Below, piece after piece: positions 52,023 to 62,800 of a stretch of 64,000 nt of DNA. The DNA comes from Tridacna crocea (Eukaryota; Mollusca; Bivalvia; Cardiida; Cardiidae). A model generated the notes under the pieces. The model was not told the origin of the DNA and did no database searches. It saw only the letters and a list, made by a program, of their open reading frames with translations. The translations under genes were made by a program, and so were the position numbers. The stretch lies in assembly GCA_943736015.1 (NCBI GenBank), contig OX031060.1, positions 13,901,501 through 13,965,500 on the forward strand, written 5' to 3'. Numbering within the stretch: position 1 is the first letter of the stretch; each line of letters begins with the position of its first letter.

Positions 52023-53951
52023 GTGATCAATGTACAGTGTAAAAAAAAAGAAAACACCCAGAAATTAATGAGACAAGTGGCTAAAAAAAGACTGAAAATT
52101 CTTTCAGTTGCTTCCTATTGCATATATCAAACAAAGGCAACTGAAGTGTAATTTTTCTTATCTCTTCAAACCGCAACAAGAAACTCAGTTATGTTGACTA
52201 TGTGCCATTTACGCTCATGCGAAAACCCCAGAAAATAATGCGACAAGTGGCTAAAAAAAGACTGAAGGCTTTTTCAGTAGCAACTACTTCTTATTGCATA
52301 AATCAAACAAAAGGAACTAAATTTTTAATGTATATCTTTTTCTCCAATCTCTTTATAACGTGACGACAAATCCATTTACGTTGACTGCCGTCTAAAAGGT
52401 GCCGGTTAAGTATCCGCGAAAATGCGAAAAATCGACTAACAGAACATTTCATAGCAGAGGACACCTGTTGCTTAATAGGTCAAATATAGGGAATTTAATT
52501 TCTAATATCTGTTTTTTATTTATGCAATCTTTATTTACCATGACAACAAACCCTTTTAGGTTGTCTATTGTCTTGCAGGTGCCACTTCCGTATCCGCAAA
52601 AACATGAAAAATCGACTTATGGAATATTTTATAGCAGACGAGAACTGTTGCTTGAGTCAATTGTAGGGATTTTTCTTTTTCTTTTTCTCTCACTAGGGCC
52701 ATTGATTTGGTTACGATGACCATCCAACCCATACGTGACTGTTACGTGCAGCGCATAAAATCGTAAAATCAACTTCGACACTTTCAGAGGCAACTGATAC
52801 CTGTCGTACAAATCAAAGAAAGGTAAACAAAATTTTTCCCTGTTTTCTTACCAGGGTCACGAAAACATTGAACCAATTTAGACGACCGCATGAGTCAAAA
52901 GTCAATTTTATGTTTAATCGCTGCGCAAAATATAAAATTCAGAAGCAACCTGTTGCTGTTGCCAAAACTTTTTCTGACAAAAAAATCTTGTTCCTGTTTG
53001 AAGAATTTGGAAGTAGGCCATAAAGACTCAATAAGATGTAAGAATAACTAAAAATCAATTGCTTCCTTGATAGGGTAAAAAACATTGTGGGAAAAGGAGA
53101 AAATGCTGGTAACCTGCATTGTCTCCTTTCATCAGATTATTTTCAAAAGCCTTCTTTAAAAGGCGTCATTGTGTGGTAAAAGGTTAATAATTATCCAATC
53201 AGAGAAGCTCTAAGTAAATCAGATTGGATACCAGCAGGCAATCAGATAACTTAAGAAATTCAACAGCCAATCAGAGAGCTTCAAAATCGCTTGAAAATGG
53301 CGCCAAAATTTATTGATAAAAAAACAGTGAAAAAAACGGCATAAAAGTGGATTTAAAGTCTTCTTTAAAGGCTGCTGTGCAGTCCTTGCCAGATTTCACT
53401 GAAAATGGGCAAATCTTTAAGGAAAAAGGGGCGCAGAAGACCGTGTTTTGGCCTTTTCAAACCCCTTGCAAGAATTACTTCCCTTTAACCGTCGATGCAG
53501 CCCCCCCCCCCTTCTCCCCAGCCGTTAACTGGATTTGCTTTTCTAACTCAGCCCACCATAAATGCTGCACATTGAAACTTTCAATAAGCCAAAGTGATCA
53601 ATTTACAGTGTAAAAGAAAAAAAGAAAAAAAACGCCCAGAAATTAATGCAAGAATTACTTCCCTTTAACCGTCGATGCACCCAACACCTACCCCCCTCCC
53701 CAGCCCTTAACTGGATTTGCTTTTCTAACTCAGCCCACAATAAATGCTACACATTGGAGCTTTCAATAAGCCAAAGTGATATATGTACAGTGTAAAAAAA
53801 AAATGCCCAGAAATTAATGCAAGAATTACTTCCCTTTAACAGTCGATGCACCCACGCCCCCTCCCCCCCTCCTCCCCAGCCCTTAACTGGATTTGCTTTT
53901 CTAACTCAGCCCACAATAAATGCTGCACATTGAAACTTTCAATAAGCCAAA
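52023..53951. repeat. Satellite unit U28 (higher-order type B)
   Basis: Length 1,929 bp with three subrepeats. It matches U24 in its diagnostic states. Private change: aaagactcaataag near 53027. Confidence 0.95.
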
Positions 53952-55874
53952 GTGATCAATGTACAGTGTAAAAAAAAAGAAAACACCCAGAAATTAATGA
54001 GACAAGTGGCTAAAAAAAGACTGAAAATTCTTTCAGTTGCTTCCTATTGCATATATCAAACAAAGGCAACTGAAGTGTAATTTTTCTTATCTCTTCAAAC
54101 CGCAACAAGAAACTCAGTTATGTTGACTATGTGCCATTTACGCTCATGCAAAAAACCCAGAAAATAATGCGACAAGTGGCTAAAAAAAGACTGAAGGCTC
54201 TTTCAGTAGCAACTGCTTCTTATTGCATAAATCAAACAAAAGGAACTAAATTTTTAATGTATATCTTTTTCTCCAATCTCTTTATAACGTGACGACAAAT
54301 CCATTTACGTTGACTGCCGTCTAAAAGGTGCAGGTTAAGTATCCGCGAAAATGCGAAAAATCGACTAACAGAACATTTCATAGCAGAGGACACCTGTTGC
54401 TTAATAGGTCAAATATAGGGAATTTAATTTCTAATATCTGTTTTTTATTTATGCAATCTTTATTTACCATGACAACAAACCCTTTTAGGTTGTCTATTGT
54501 CTCGCAGGTGCCACTTCCGTATCCGCAAAAACATGAAAAATCGACTTATGGAATATTTTATAGCAGACGAGAACTGTTGCTTGAGTCAATTGTAGGGATT
54601 TTTCTTTTTCTTTTTCTCTCACTAGGGCCATTGATTTGGTTACGATGACCATCCAACCCATACGTGACTGTTACGTGCAGCGCATAAAATCGTAAAATCA
54701 ACTTCGACACTTTCAGAGGCAACTGATACCTGTCGTACAAATCAAAGAAAGGTAAACAAAATTTTTCCCTGTTTTCTTACCAGGGTCACGAAAACATTAA
54801 ACCAATTTAGACGACCGCGCGAGTCAAAAGTCAATTTTATGTTTAATCGCTGCGCAAAATATAAAATTCAGAAGCAACCTGTTGCTGTTGCCAAAACTTT
54901 TTCTGACAAAAAAATCTTGTTCCTGTTTGAAGAATTTGGAAGTAGGCCATAAAGACACAATAAGATGTAAGAATAACTAAAAATCAATTGCTTCCTTGAT
55001 AGGGTAAAAAACATTGTGGGAAAAGGAGAAAATGCTGGTAACCTGCATTGTCTCCTTTCATCAGATTATTTTCAAAAGCCTTCTTTAAAAGGCGTCATTG
55101 TGTGGTAAAAGGTTAATAATTATCCAATCAGAGAAGCTCTAAGGAAATCAGATTGGATACCAGCAGGCAATCAGATAACACTTAAGAAATTCAACAGCCA
55201 ATCAGAGAGCTTCAAAATCGCTTGAAAATGGCGCCAAAATTTATTGATAAAAAAACAGTGAAAAAAACGGCATAAAAGTGGATTTAAAGTCTTCTTTAAA
55301 GGCTGCTGTGCAGTCCTTGCCAGATTTCACTGAAAATGGGCAAATATTTAAGAAAATAGGGGCGCAGAAGACCGTGTTTTGGCCTTTTCAAACCCCTTGC
55401 AAGAATTACTTCCCTTTAACCGTCGATGCAGCCCCCCCCCTCCTCCCCAGCCCTTAACTGGATTTGCTTTTCTAACTCAGCCCACCATAAATGCTGCACA
55501 TTGAAACTTTCAATAAGCCAAAGTGATCAATTTACAGTGTAAAAGAAAAACAGAAAAAAACGCCCAGAAATTAATGCAAGAATTACTTCCCTTTAACCGT
55601 CGATGCACCCAACACTTACCCCCCTCCCCAGCCCTTAACTGGATTTGCTTTTCTAACTCAGCCCACAATAAATGCTACACATTGGAGCTTTCAATAAACC
55701 AAAGTGATATATGTACAGTGTAAAAAAAAAAAATGCCCAGAAATTAATGCAAGAATTACTTCCCTTTAACAGTCGATGCACCCACCCCCCCTCCTCCCAA
55801 GCCCTTAACTTAGATTTGCTTTTCTAACTCAGCCCACAATAAATGCTGCACATTGAAACTTTCAATAAGCCAAA
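53952..55874. repeat. Satellite unit U29 (higher-order type C)
   Basis: Length 1,923 bp with three subrepeats. It matches U25, except that the third CCAAT is gcaat without the two-base deletion, so it carries part of the A/B state. Confidence 0.95.
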
Positions 55875-58142
55875 GTGATCAATGTACAGTGTAAAAAAAA
55901 AGAAAACACCCAGAAATTAATGAGACAAGTGGCTAAAAAAAGACTGAAAATTCTTTCAGTTGCTTCCTATTGCATATATCAAACAAAGGCAACTGAAGTG
56001 TAATTTTTCTTATCTCTTCAAACCGCAACAAGAAACTCAGTTATGTTGACTATGTGCCATTTACGCTCATGCAAAAAACCCAGAAAATAATGCGACAAGT
56101 GGCTAAAAAAAGACTGAAGGCTCTTTCAGTAGCAACTGCTTCTTATTGCATAAATCAAACAAAAGAAACTAAATTTTTAATGTATATCTTTTTCTCCAAT
56201 CTCTTTATAACGTGATGACAAACCCATTTACGTTGACTGCCGTCTAAAAGGTGCCGGTTAAGTATCCGCGAAAATGCGAAAAATCGACTAACAGAACATT
56301 TCATAGCAGAGGACACCTGTTGCTTAATAGGTCAAATATAGGGAATTTAATTTCTAATATCTGTTTTTTATTTATGCAATCTTTATTTACCATGACAACA
56401 AACCCTTTTAGGTTGTCTATTGTCTCGCAGGTGCCACTTCCGTATCCGCAAAAACATGAAAAATCGACTTATGGAATATTTTATAGCAGACGAGAACTGT
56501 TGCTTGAGTCAATTGTAGGGATTTTTCTTTTTCTTTTTCTCTCACTAGGGCCATTGATTTGGTTACGATGACCATCCAACCCATACGTGACTGTTACGTG
56601 CTGCGCATAAAATCGTAAAATCGACTTCGACACTTTCAGAGGCAACTGATACCTGTCGTACAAATCAAAGAAACGTAAACAAAATTTTTCCCTGTTTTCT
56701 TACCAGGGTCACGAAAACATTGAACCAATTTAGACGACCGCGTGAGTCAAAAGTCAATTTTATGTTTAATCGCTGCGCAAAATATAAAATTCAGAAGCAA
56801 CCTGTTGCTGTTGCCAAAATTTTTTCTGACAAAAAGATCTTGTTCCTGTTTGAAGAATTTGGAAGTAGGCCATAAAGACACAATAAGATGTAAGAATAAC
56901 TAAAAATCAATTGCTTCCTTGATAGGGTAAAAAACATTGTGGGAAAAGGAGAAAATGCTGGTAACCTGCATTGTCTCCTTTCATCAGATTATTTTCAAAA
57001 GCCTTCTTTAAAAGGCGTCATTGTGTGGTAAAAGGTTAATAATTATCCAATCAGAGAAGCTCTAAGGAAATCAGATTGGATACCAGCAGCCAATCAGATA
57101 ACACTTAAGAAATTCAACAGCCAATCAGACAGCTTCAAAATCGCTTGAAAATGGCGCCAAAATTTATTGATAAAAAAACAGTGAAAAAAACGGCATAAAA
57201 GTGGATTTAAAGTCTTCTTTAAAGGCTGCTGTGCAGTCCTTGCCAGATTTCACTGAAAATGGGCAAATATTTAAGAAAATAGGGGCGCAGAAGACCGTGT
57301 TTTGGCCTTTTCAAACCCCTTGCAAGAATTACTTCCCTTTAACCGTCGATGCAGCCCCCCCTCCTCCTCAGCCCTTAACTGGATTTGCTTTTCTAACTCA
57401 GCCCACCATAAATGCTGCACATTGAAACTTTCAATAAGCCAAAGTGATCAATTAACAGTGTAAAAGAAAAACAGAAAAAAACGCCCAGAAATTAATGCAA
57501 GAATTACTTCCCTTTAACCGTCGATGCACCCAACACCTACCCCCCTCCCCAGCCCTTAACTGGATTTGCTTTTCTAACTCAGCCCACAATAAATGCTGCA
57601 CATTGGAGCTTTCAATAAACCAAAGTGATATATGTACAGTGTAAAAAAAAAAATGCCCAGAAATTAATGCAAGAATTACTTCCCTTTAACAGTCGATGCA
57701 CCCACCCCCCCCCCCCCTCCTCCCCAGCCCTTAACTGGATTTGCTTTTCTACCTCAGCCCATAATAAATGCTGCACATTGAAACTTTCAATAAGCCAAAG
57801 TGATCAATTTACAGTGTAAAAGAAAAAAACGCCCAGAAATTAAGTCAAGAATTACTTCCCTTTAACCGTCGATGCACCCAACACCTACACCCCTCCCCAG
57901 CCCTTAACTGGATTTGCTTTTCTAACTCAGCCCACAATAAATGCTGCACATTGGAGCTTTCAATAAGCCAAAGTGATATATGTACAGTGTAAAAAAAAAA
58001 ATGCCCAGAAATTAATGCAAGAATTACTTCCCTTTAACAGTCGATGCACCCACCCCCCCCTCCTCCCCAGCCCTTCACTGGATTTGCTTTTCTAACTCAG
58101 CCCACAATAAATGCTGCACATTGAAACTTTCAATAAGCCAAA
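55875..58142. repeat. Satellite unit U30 (higher-order type D)
   Basis: Length 2,268 bp with five subrepeats starting at 57321, 57496, 57668, 57844 and 58016. It matches U26. Private change: caatcagacagc after the last CCAAT, shared with U31. Confidence 0.95.
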
Positions 58143-58190
58143 GTGATCAATGTACAGTGTAAAAAAAGAATAAACACCCAGAAATAAATG
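57321..58190. repeat. Five-subrepeat tail of U30
   Basis: Subrepeats start at 57321, 57496, 57668, 57844 and 58016. The C-tract in the third copy is the longest of the three D-type tails; otherwise it matches U26. Confidence 0.9.
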
Positions 58191-60062
58191 TGACAAGTGG
58201 CTTAAAAAAGACTGAAAACTCTTTCAGTTGCTTCCTATTGCATATATCAAACAAAGGCAACTGAAGTGTAATTTTTCTAATCTCTTCACACCGCAACAAG
58301 AAACCCAGTTACGTTGACTATGTGCCATTTACGCTCATGCAAAAACCCCAGAAAATAATGCGACAAGTGGCTAAAAAAAGACTGAAGGCTCTTTCAGTAG
58401 CAACTGCTTCTTATTGCATAAATCAAACAAAAGGAACTAAATTTTTAATGTATATCTTTTTCTCCAATCTCTTTATAACGTGACGACAAATCCATTTACG
58501 TTGACTGCCGTCTAAAAGGTGCCAGTTAAGTATCTGCGAAAATGCGAAAAATCGACTTACGGAACATTTCATAGCAGAGGACACCTGTTGCTTAATAGGT
58601 CAAATAAAGGGAATTTAATTTCTAATATCTGTTTTTTATTTATGCAATCTTTATTTACCATGACAACAAACCCTTTTAGGTTGTCTATTGTCTCGCAGGT
58701 GCCACTTCCGTATCCGCAAAAACATGAAAAATCGACTTATGGAATATTTTATTGCAGACGACAACTGTTGCTTCAGTCAATTATAGGGATTTTTCTTTTT
58801 CTTTTTCTCTCACTAGGGCCATTGATTTGGTTACGATGACCATCTAACCCATACGTGACTGTTACGTGCTGCGCATAAAATCGAAAAATCAACTTCGACA
58901 CTTTCAGAGGCAACTGATACCTGTCGTACAAATCAAAGAAAGGTAAACAAAATTTTTCCCTGTTTTCTTACCAGGGTCACAAAAACATTGAACCAATTTA
59001 GACGACCACGTGAGTCAAAAGTCAATTTAATGTTTAATTGCTGCGCAAAATATAAAATTCTGAAGCAACCTGTTGCTATTGCGAAAACTTTTTCCGACAA
59101 AAAAATCTTGTTCCTGTTTGAAGAATTCGGAAGTAGGCCCTAAAGACACAATAAGATGTAAGAATAACTTAAAATCAATTGCTTCCTTGATAGGGTAAAA
59201 AACATTTTGGGAAAAGGAGAAAATGCTTGTAACCTGCATTGTCTCCTTTCATCAGATTATTTTCAAAAGCCTTCTTTAAAAGTTGTCATTGTGTGGTAAA
59301 AGGTTAATAATTATCCAATCAGAGAAGCTTTAAGGAAATCAGATTGGATACCAGCAGCCAATCAGATAACACTTAAGAAATTCAACAGCCAATCAGACAG
59401 CTTCAAAATCGCTTGAAAATGGCGCCAAAATTTATTGATAAAAAAACAGTGAAAAAAACGGCATAAAAGTGGATTTAAAGTCTTCTTTAAAGGCTGCTGT
59501 GCAGTCCTTGCCAGATTTCACTGAAAATGGGCAAATATTTAAGAAAATAGGGGCGCAGAAGACCGTGTTTTGGCCTTTTCAAACCCCTTGCAAGAATTAC
59601 TTCCCTTTAACCGTCGATGCAGCCCCCCTCCTCCCCAGCCGTTAACTGGATTTGCTTTTCTAACTCAGCCCACCATAAATGCTGCACATTGAAACTTTCA
59701 GTAAGCCAAAGTGATCAATTTACAGTGTAAAAGAAAAAAAGAAAAAAAAAGCCCAAAAATTAATGCAAGAATTACTTCCCTTTAACCGTCGATGCACCCA
59801 ACACCTACCCCCCTCCCCAGCCCTCAACTGGATTTGCTTTTCTAACTCAGCCCACAATAAATGCTACACATTGGAGCTTTCAATAAGCCAAAGTGATATA
59901 TGTACAGTGTAAAAAAAATGCCCAGAAATTAATGCAAGAATTACTTCCCTTTAACAGTCGATGCACCCACCCCCCCCCCCTCCTCCCCAGCCCTTAACTG
60001 GATTTGCTTTTCTAACTCAGCCCACAATAAATGCTGCACATTGAAACTTTCAATAAGCCAAA
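58143..60062. repeat. Satellite unit U31 (diverging edge unit)
   Basis: Length 1,920 bp with three subrepeats. The start carries A-type states (gaataaacacccag, gtgccagttaag), but many private changes follow: attgcagacgac, cagtcaattatagg, ctgaagcaacctg, gaattcgg, aaaagttgtcattg. The first C-tract is only 6 C. Confidence 0.95.
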
Positions 60063-61429
60063 GTGATCAATGTACAGAGTAAAAAAAAAAAAAAACAGAA
60101 TTAATGTGACAAGTGGCAAAATAAAGACTGAAAACTCTTTCAGTTGCTTCCTATTGCATATTTAAAACAGAGACAACCGAAGTGTAATTCTTCTAATCTC
60201 TTCAAACCGCGCAACAAGAAAACAAGTTACGTTGACTACAGTCTCATATATGCCAGTTACGCTCATGCGAAAACCCCAGAAATTAATGCGACAAGTGGCT
60301 AAATAAAGATTGAAAACTCTCAGTTGCTTCCTATTGCATATATCAAACAAAGGCAACTGAAGTGTAATTTTTCTAATCTCTTCAAACTGCAACAAGAAAC
60401 CCAGTTATGTTGACTACCATCTCATACGTGCCAATTAAGCTGATGTGAAAACTGCAGAAAATAATGCGACAAGTGGCTAAAAAAAGACCTGAAGGCTCTT
60501 TCAGTAGCAACTGCTTCTTACTGCATAAATCAAAAAAAAGGAACAAGAGTTTTAATGTATATTTTTTTTCTCCAATCTCTTTATGCCGTGACGACAAATC
60601 CATTTACATTGACTACCGTCTCATAGGTGCGTATCCGCGAAAACGCAAAAAATCGACTTACGTAACATTTCGTAGCAGAGGACACCTGTTGCTTAATAGG
60701 TCAAATATAGGGAACTTAATCTCTAATATTTGTTTTGTATTTCTGCAATCTTTTTCTACTGTGACAACAAACCCTTTTAGGTTGTCTGTTGTCTCGCAGG
60801 TGCCGCTTACGTATCCACAAAAACATGAACAATCGACTTACGGAATATTTTATAGCAGACAACAACTATTGCTTAAGTCAATTATAGGGATTTTTGTTTC
60901 TCTTTTTCTCTCACTAGGGCCATTGATTTGGTTACGATGACCATCTCACCCATACCTGACTGTTATGTACTGCGCATAAAATCGTAAAATCGACTTCAAC
61001 ACTTTCGGAGGCAACTGATTCCTGTTGTACAAATCGAAGAAAGGTAAACAAAATTTTTCCCTGTTTTTTTACCAGGGTCACGAAAACATTGAACCAATTT
61101 TGACGACCGCACGAATCAAAATTCAATTTTATGTTTAATCGCTGCGCAAAAATATAAAATTCAGAAGCAACCGGTTGCTGTTGTGGAAACTTTTCCCGAT
61201 GAAAAAATCTTGCTCTTGTTTGAAGAATTTAGAAGTAGCCCATAAAGATACAATAAGATGTAAGAATAACTAAAAATCAATTGTTTCTTTGATAGGGTAG
61301 AAAACATTGTGGGAAAAGGAGAAAATGCTGGTAACCGGCATTGTCTCCTTTCCTCAGATTATTTTCAAAAGCCTACTCTTTCAGGGGTGTCAAAATGCGT
61401 CAAAAGGTTGTGTGGTAAAAGGTTAATAA
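60063..61429. repeat. Satellite unit U32 (truncated, most diverged, extra module)
   Basis: Homology runs from the unit start to tgtggtaaaaggttaata at 61411-61428 and then stops. The CCAAT cluster, middle segment and subrepeats that should follow are absent. Module 1 is duplicated: the acaagtggc motif occurs at 60109, 60291 and 60469 instead of twice, making the front 188 bp longer than in U1. Substitutions are dense, and about 30 extra bases interrupt the match near 61380-61410. This is typical of an array edge that escapes homogenisation. Confidence 0.9.
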
Positions 61430-61771
61430 GAATATAAGAATAACAGATATAAACATATTTTCTAATGCGCCTTCCTCTGGGGTGTTAAAAGTTGTCATTA
61501 TGTGGTAAAGGGTTACCAGCACAGGATGCAATAGTTAACTATTTAACTCCTTACAAACGACACATTTTCCAGCGTTCCACATCAAAAGCTGTTCCAGACG
61601 ATTTAGTTAAATGTGACTAAATTGATAAAAACATATTCTAAAAGGGTTGATAACAACATGAGAAAAGGGAAAAATGCATGTATCCAGCATTTTCTTCTTT
61701 CTTTTTCCGCATTGTTTTCAAAGGGCTTCTTCCCCACTTATGTGAAAACGCGGGACACCACTTGATCATTC
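61430..61771. repeat. Decayed satellite-related DNA between array edge and retrotransposon
   Basis: There is no gene here. Two degraded relatives of the unit's connecting segment are visible: 61469-61514 (gccttcctctggggtg, tgtcattatgtggtaaag) and 61646-61731 (ttgataacaacatgagaaaaggg and bases to tgttttcaaagggcttctt). The rest, 61515-61645, shows nothing I can identify. The last 14 bases are the left target-site duplication of the retrotransposon fragment. Confidence 0.6.
61758..61771. repeat. Left target-site duplication, 14 bp
   Basis: CCACTTGATCATTC directly precedes the first retrotransposon base and is repeated exactly at 62801-62814 after the CATT tail. A perfect 14 bp direct repeat flanking a 5'-truncated element is the signature of target-primed reverse transcription. 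Confidence 0.88.
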
Positions 61772-62571
61772 CTAAAGATGGTAATAGGGCTGCTGCAGCA
61801 GCTATTCCTGATGGTGATTTTGTATCATATGAAGGTGACATTACATTTCGCTTGCCTAACAATGCATCTATTTTTACTGCCGAACTAAAGGCCATTGATC
61901 TTGCCATAGACCACATTGAATCTGAGAACTATTTCCGCTACATTATATTTACTGACTCGCTCTCTGCGATGCAGGCGCTCAGCAATGAAAAGTTAGAACA
62001 CCCAGTGGTCAACAGATTGCTTAATAAACTTGATCGCATCTGTGAACACATCGAGGTTGTTTTCTGCTGGATCCCAAGTCATATTGGAATTCGCGGAAAT
62101 GAAAAAGCTGATCAAGCTGCGAGATCTGCTTTAAGTCAAGACATTTTACCTTTTGATATACCACATTCAGATTTTAAACCCTTAATTAATTCTTTTATTT
62201 TTAATGTTTGGCAGAACATGTGGGATGATCCTGGTAATTCCAATAACAAATTACGCTGTATAAAACCAGTTCTTGGTAACTGGCTGCCAGGTTTTAGATT
62301 ATCCCGTCGTGAAGAAATTATACTCGCTCGCTTACGTATTGGACATACATATTTAACTCATTCGTACTTACTGAAGGGAGAGGAGGCCCCTGTTTGTGTG
62401 CCATGTTCGTCATCCCTTTCAGTGCATCATTTATTTGTAGACTGTGTTGATGTTGCGCCAATACGTGACAAGTATTTTAGTATTTCGAGTACAAAAGAAC
62501 TCTTTGAGTCTGTTCTGCCGGAAACACTTTTTATGTTTCTTAAAGAAATTAGAATTTTTACTAAAATCTGA
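61772..62571 (+). pseudogene. ORF2 C-terminal fragment: RNase HI domain lacking its first catalytic Asp, plus CCHC-like motif
   Basis: RNase HI of a LINE degrades the RNA strand of the RNA:DNA hybrid during retrotransposition. The reading frame is open upstream to an ATG at 61678, but the first 31 codons are host DNA that happens to be in frame. Numbering from that ATG, the domain shows Glu69 (FTAEL), Asp93 (IIFTDSLSAMQAL), His135 (WIPSHIGIRGNEKAD) and Asp145. The usual N-terminal TDGS motif with the first catalytic Asp is missing: the element starts one base into the codon before KDGN, so truncation cut the motif in two. Further on are the conserved RREEIILARLRIGHT segment and a C-x2-C-x7-H-x4-C motif in VCVPCSSSLSVHHLFVDC. 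No internal stop or frameshift is visible, so the insertion is fairly young. Confidence 0.85.
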
Positions 62572-62800
62572 TTAAGTTTTAGTATTTTTTCTATTCATCA
62601 ATAACTTTGTTTTATAATTGGTAGACTTTTTTACTCTGTTTTTTTATCGCGTCTTCAATTCGTTGTAAGTGCTTCATCATAAAAATTGTTAGTGACTGTA
62701 TTTTAACTTTATTGTCATGGCTGCAGTACTGCTTCAAATAATTTCTAGAGCCCAATATGACCTTTGATGTCGACGGGCCGTAAAACATCATTCATTCATT
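62572..62800 (+). other. Retrotransposon 3' UTR and CATT-type tail
   Basis: This is T-rich non-coding sequence after the ORF2 stop, ending in a conserved-looking terminus (gtcgacgggccgtaaaacatc) and three and a half attc/catt repeats instead of poly(A). Short microsatellite tails of this type are typical of I-superfamily elements in many invertebrates (established for the group; assignment here is inference). Confidence 0.75.

Larger units (their letters stand above)
40664..58142. repeat. Array block III: higher-order repeat A-B-C-D of about 7.87 kb
   Basis: Unit lengths run 1747, 1747, 1928, 1923, 2266, then 1748, 1929, 1923, 2268. Diagnostic variants follow the same order. A (U22, U27) has gaataaacacccag and gtgccagttaag. 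B (U24, U28) has ggaaaaaggggcgc and cacgccccctcc. C (U25, U29) has gtgcaggttaag and ccgcgcgagtc. D (U26, U30) has gtgatgacaaaccc and aaaaagatcttg. The second period, 50275-58142, is 7,868 bp. The first, 40664-50274, is the same plus one extra chimeric unit (U23). Confidence 0.88.
1..61429. repeat. Tandem satellite array, about 1.92 kb unit, 31 full copies plus one partial
   Basis: The same roughly 1.92 kb sequence recurs head to tail in one orientation from the first base to 61429. I set the unit phase at the motif gtgatcaatgtacagtg, which falls at 1, 1924, 3843, 5764, 7687, 9608, 11528, 13448, 15369, 17290, 19208, 21128, 23046, 24963, 26882, 28800, 30722, 32643, 34560, 36476, 38396, 40664, 42411, 44158, 46086, 48009, 50275, 52023, 53952, 55875, 58143 and 60063. 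Most units are 1,916-1,929 bp. Exceptions are 1,747-1,748 bp (U22, U23, U27) and 2,266-2,268 bp (U21, U26, U30), which have lost or gained subrepeats. Copies on the left differ by a handful of substitutions and by homopolymer length; divergence rises to the right. The left end lies outside the window. No coding function is supported. Confidence 0.97.
61772..62800 (+). mobile_element. 5'-truncated non-LTR retrotransposon (LINE) with RNase H domain, I/Jockey-like superfamily
   Basis: The insertion is 1,029 bp long. It contains the 3' end of an ORF2-type protein (RNase H plus C-terminal region, ending at the TGA at 62569-62571), a roughly 200 bp 3' UTR, and a tail reading cgtaaaacatcattcattcatt. 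It is bounded by 14 bp target-site duplications at 61758-61771 and 62801-62814. Endonuclease and reverse transcriptase regions are missing, so the copy is dead on arrival. RNase H carried downstream of the reverse transcriptase occurs in several LINE groups (I, R1, LOA, Nimb, ingi and others). I cannot assign the clade from this fragment alone. Confidence 0.85.

Noticed and set aside
1..61429. CENP-B box or other known centromere motif in the unit
   Set aside because: I found no match to the CENP-B box core in either orientation. A centromeric role remains possible but is not supported by a motif.
1..61429. CRISPR array
   Set aside because: Repeat units are far too long, there are no short constant repeats with unique spacers, and the context is eukaryotic.
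1..61429. Ribosomal RNA or histone gene tandem cluster
   Set aside because: No rRNA core sequence and no histone coding frame is present in the unit; only the CCAAT cluster resembles a histone-type promoter.
61678..61771. N-terminal 31 codons of the 297-codon frame as part of an RNase H protein
   Set aside because: They lie upstream of the target-site duplication boundary and are decayed satellite-related host DNA in frame by chance.
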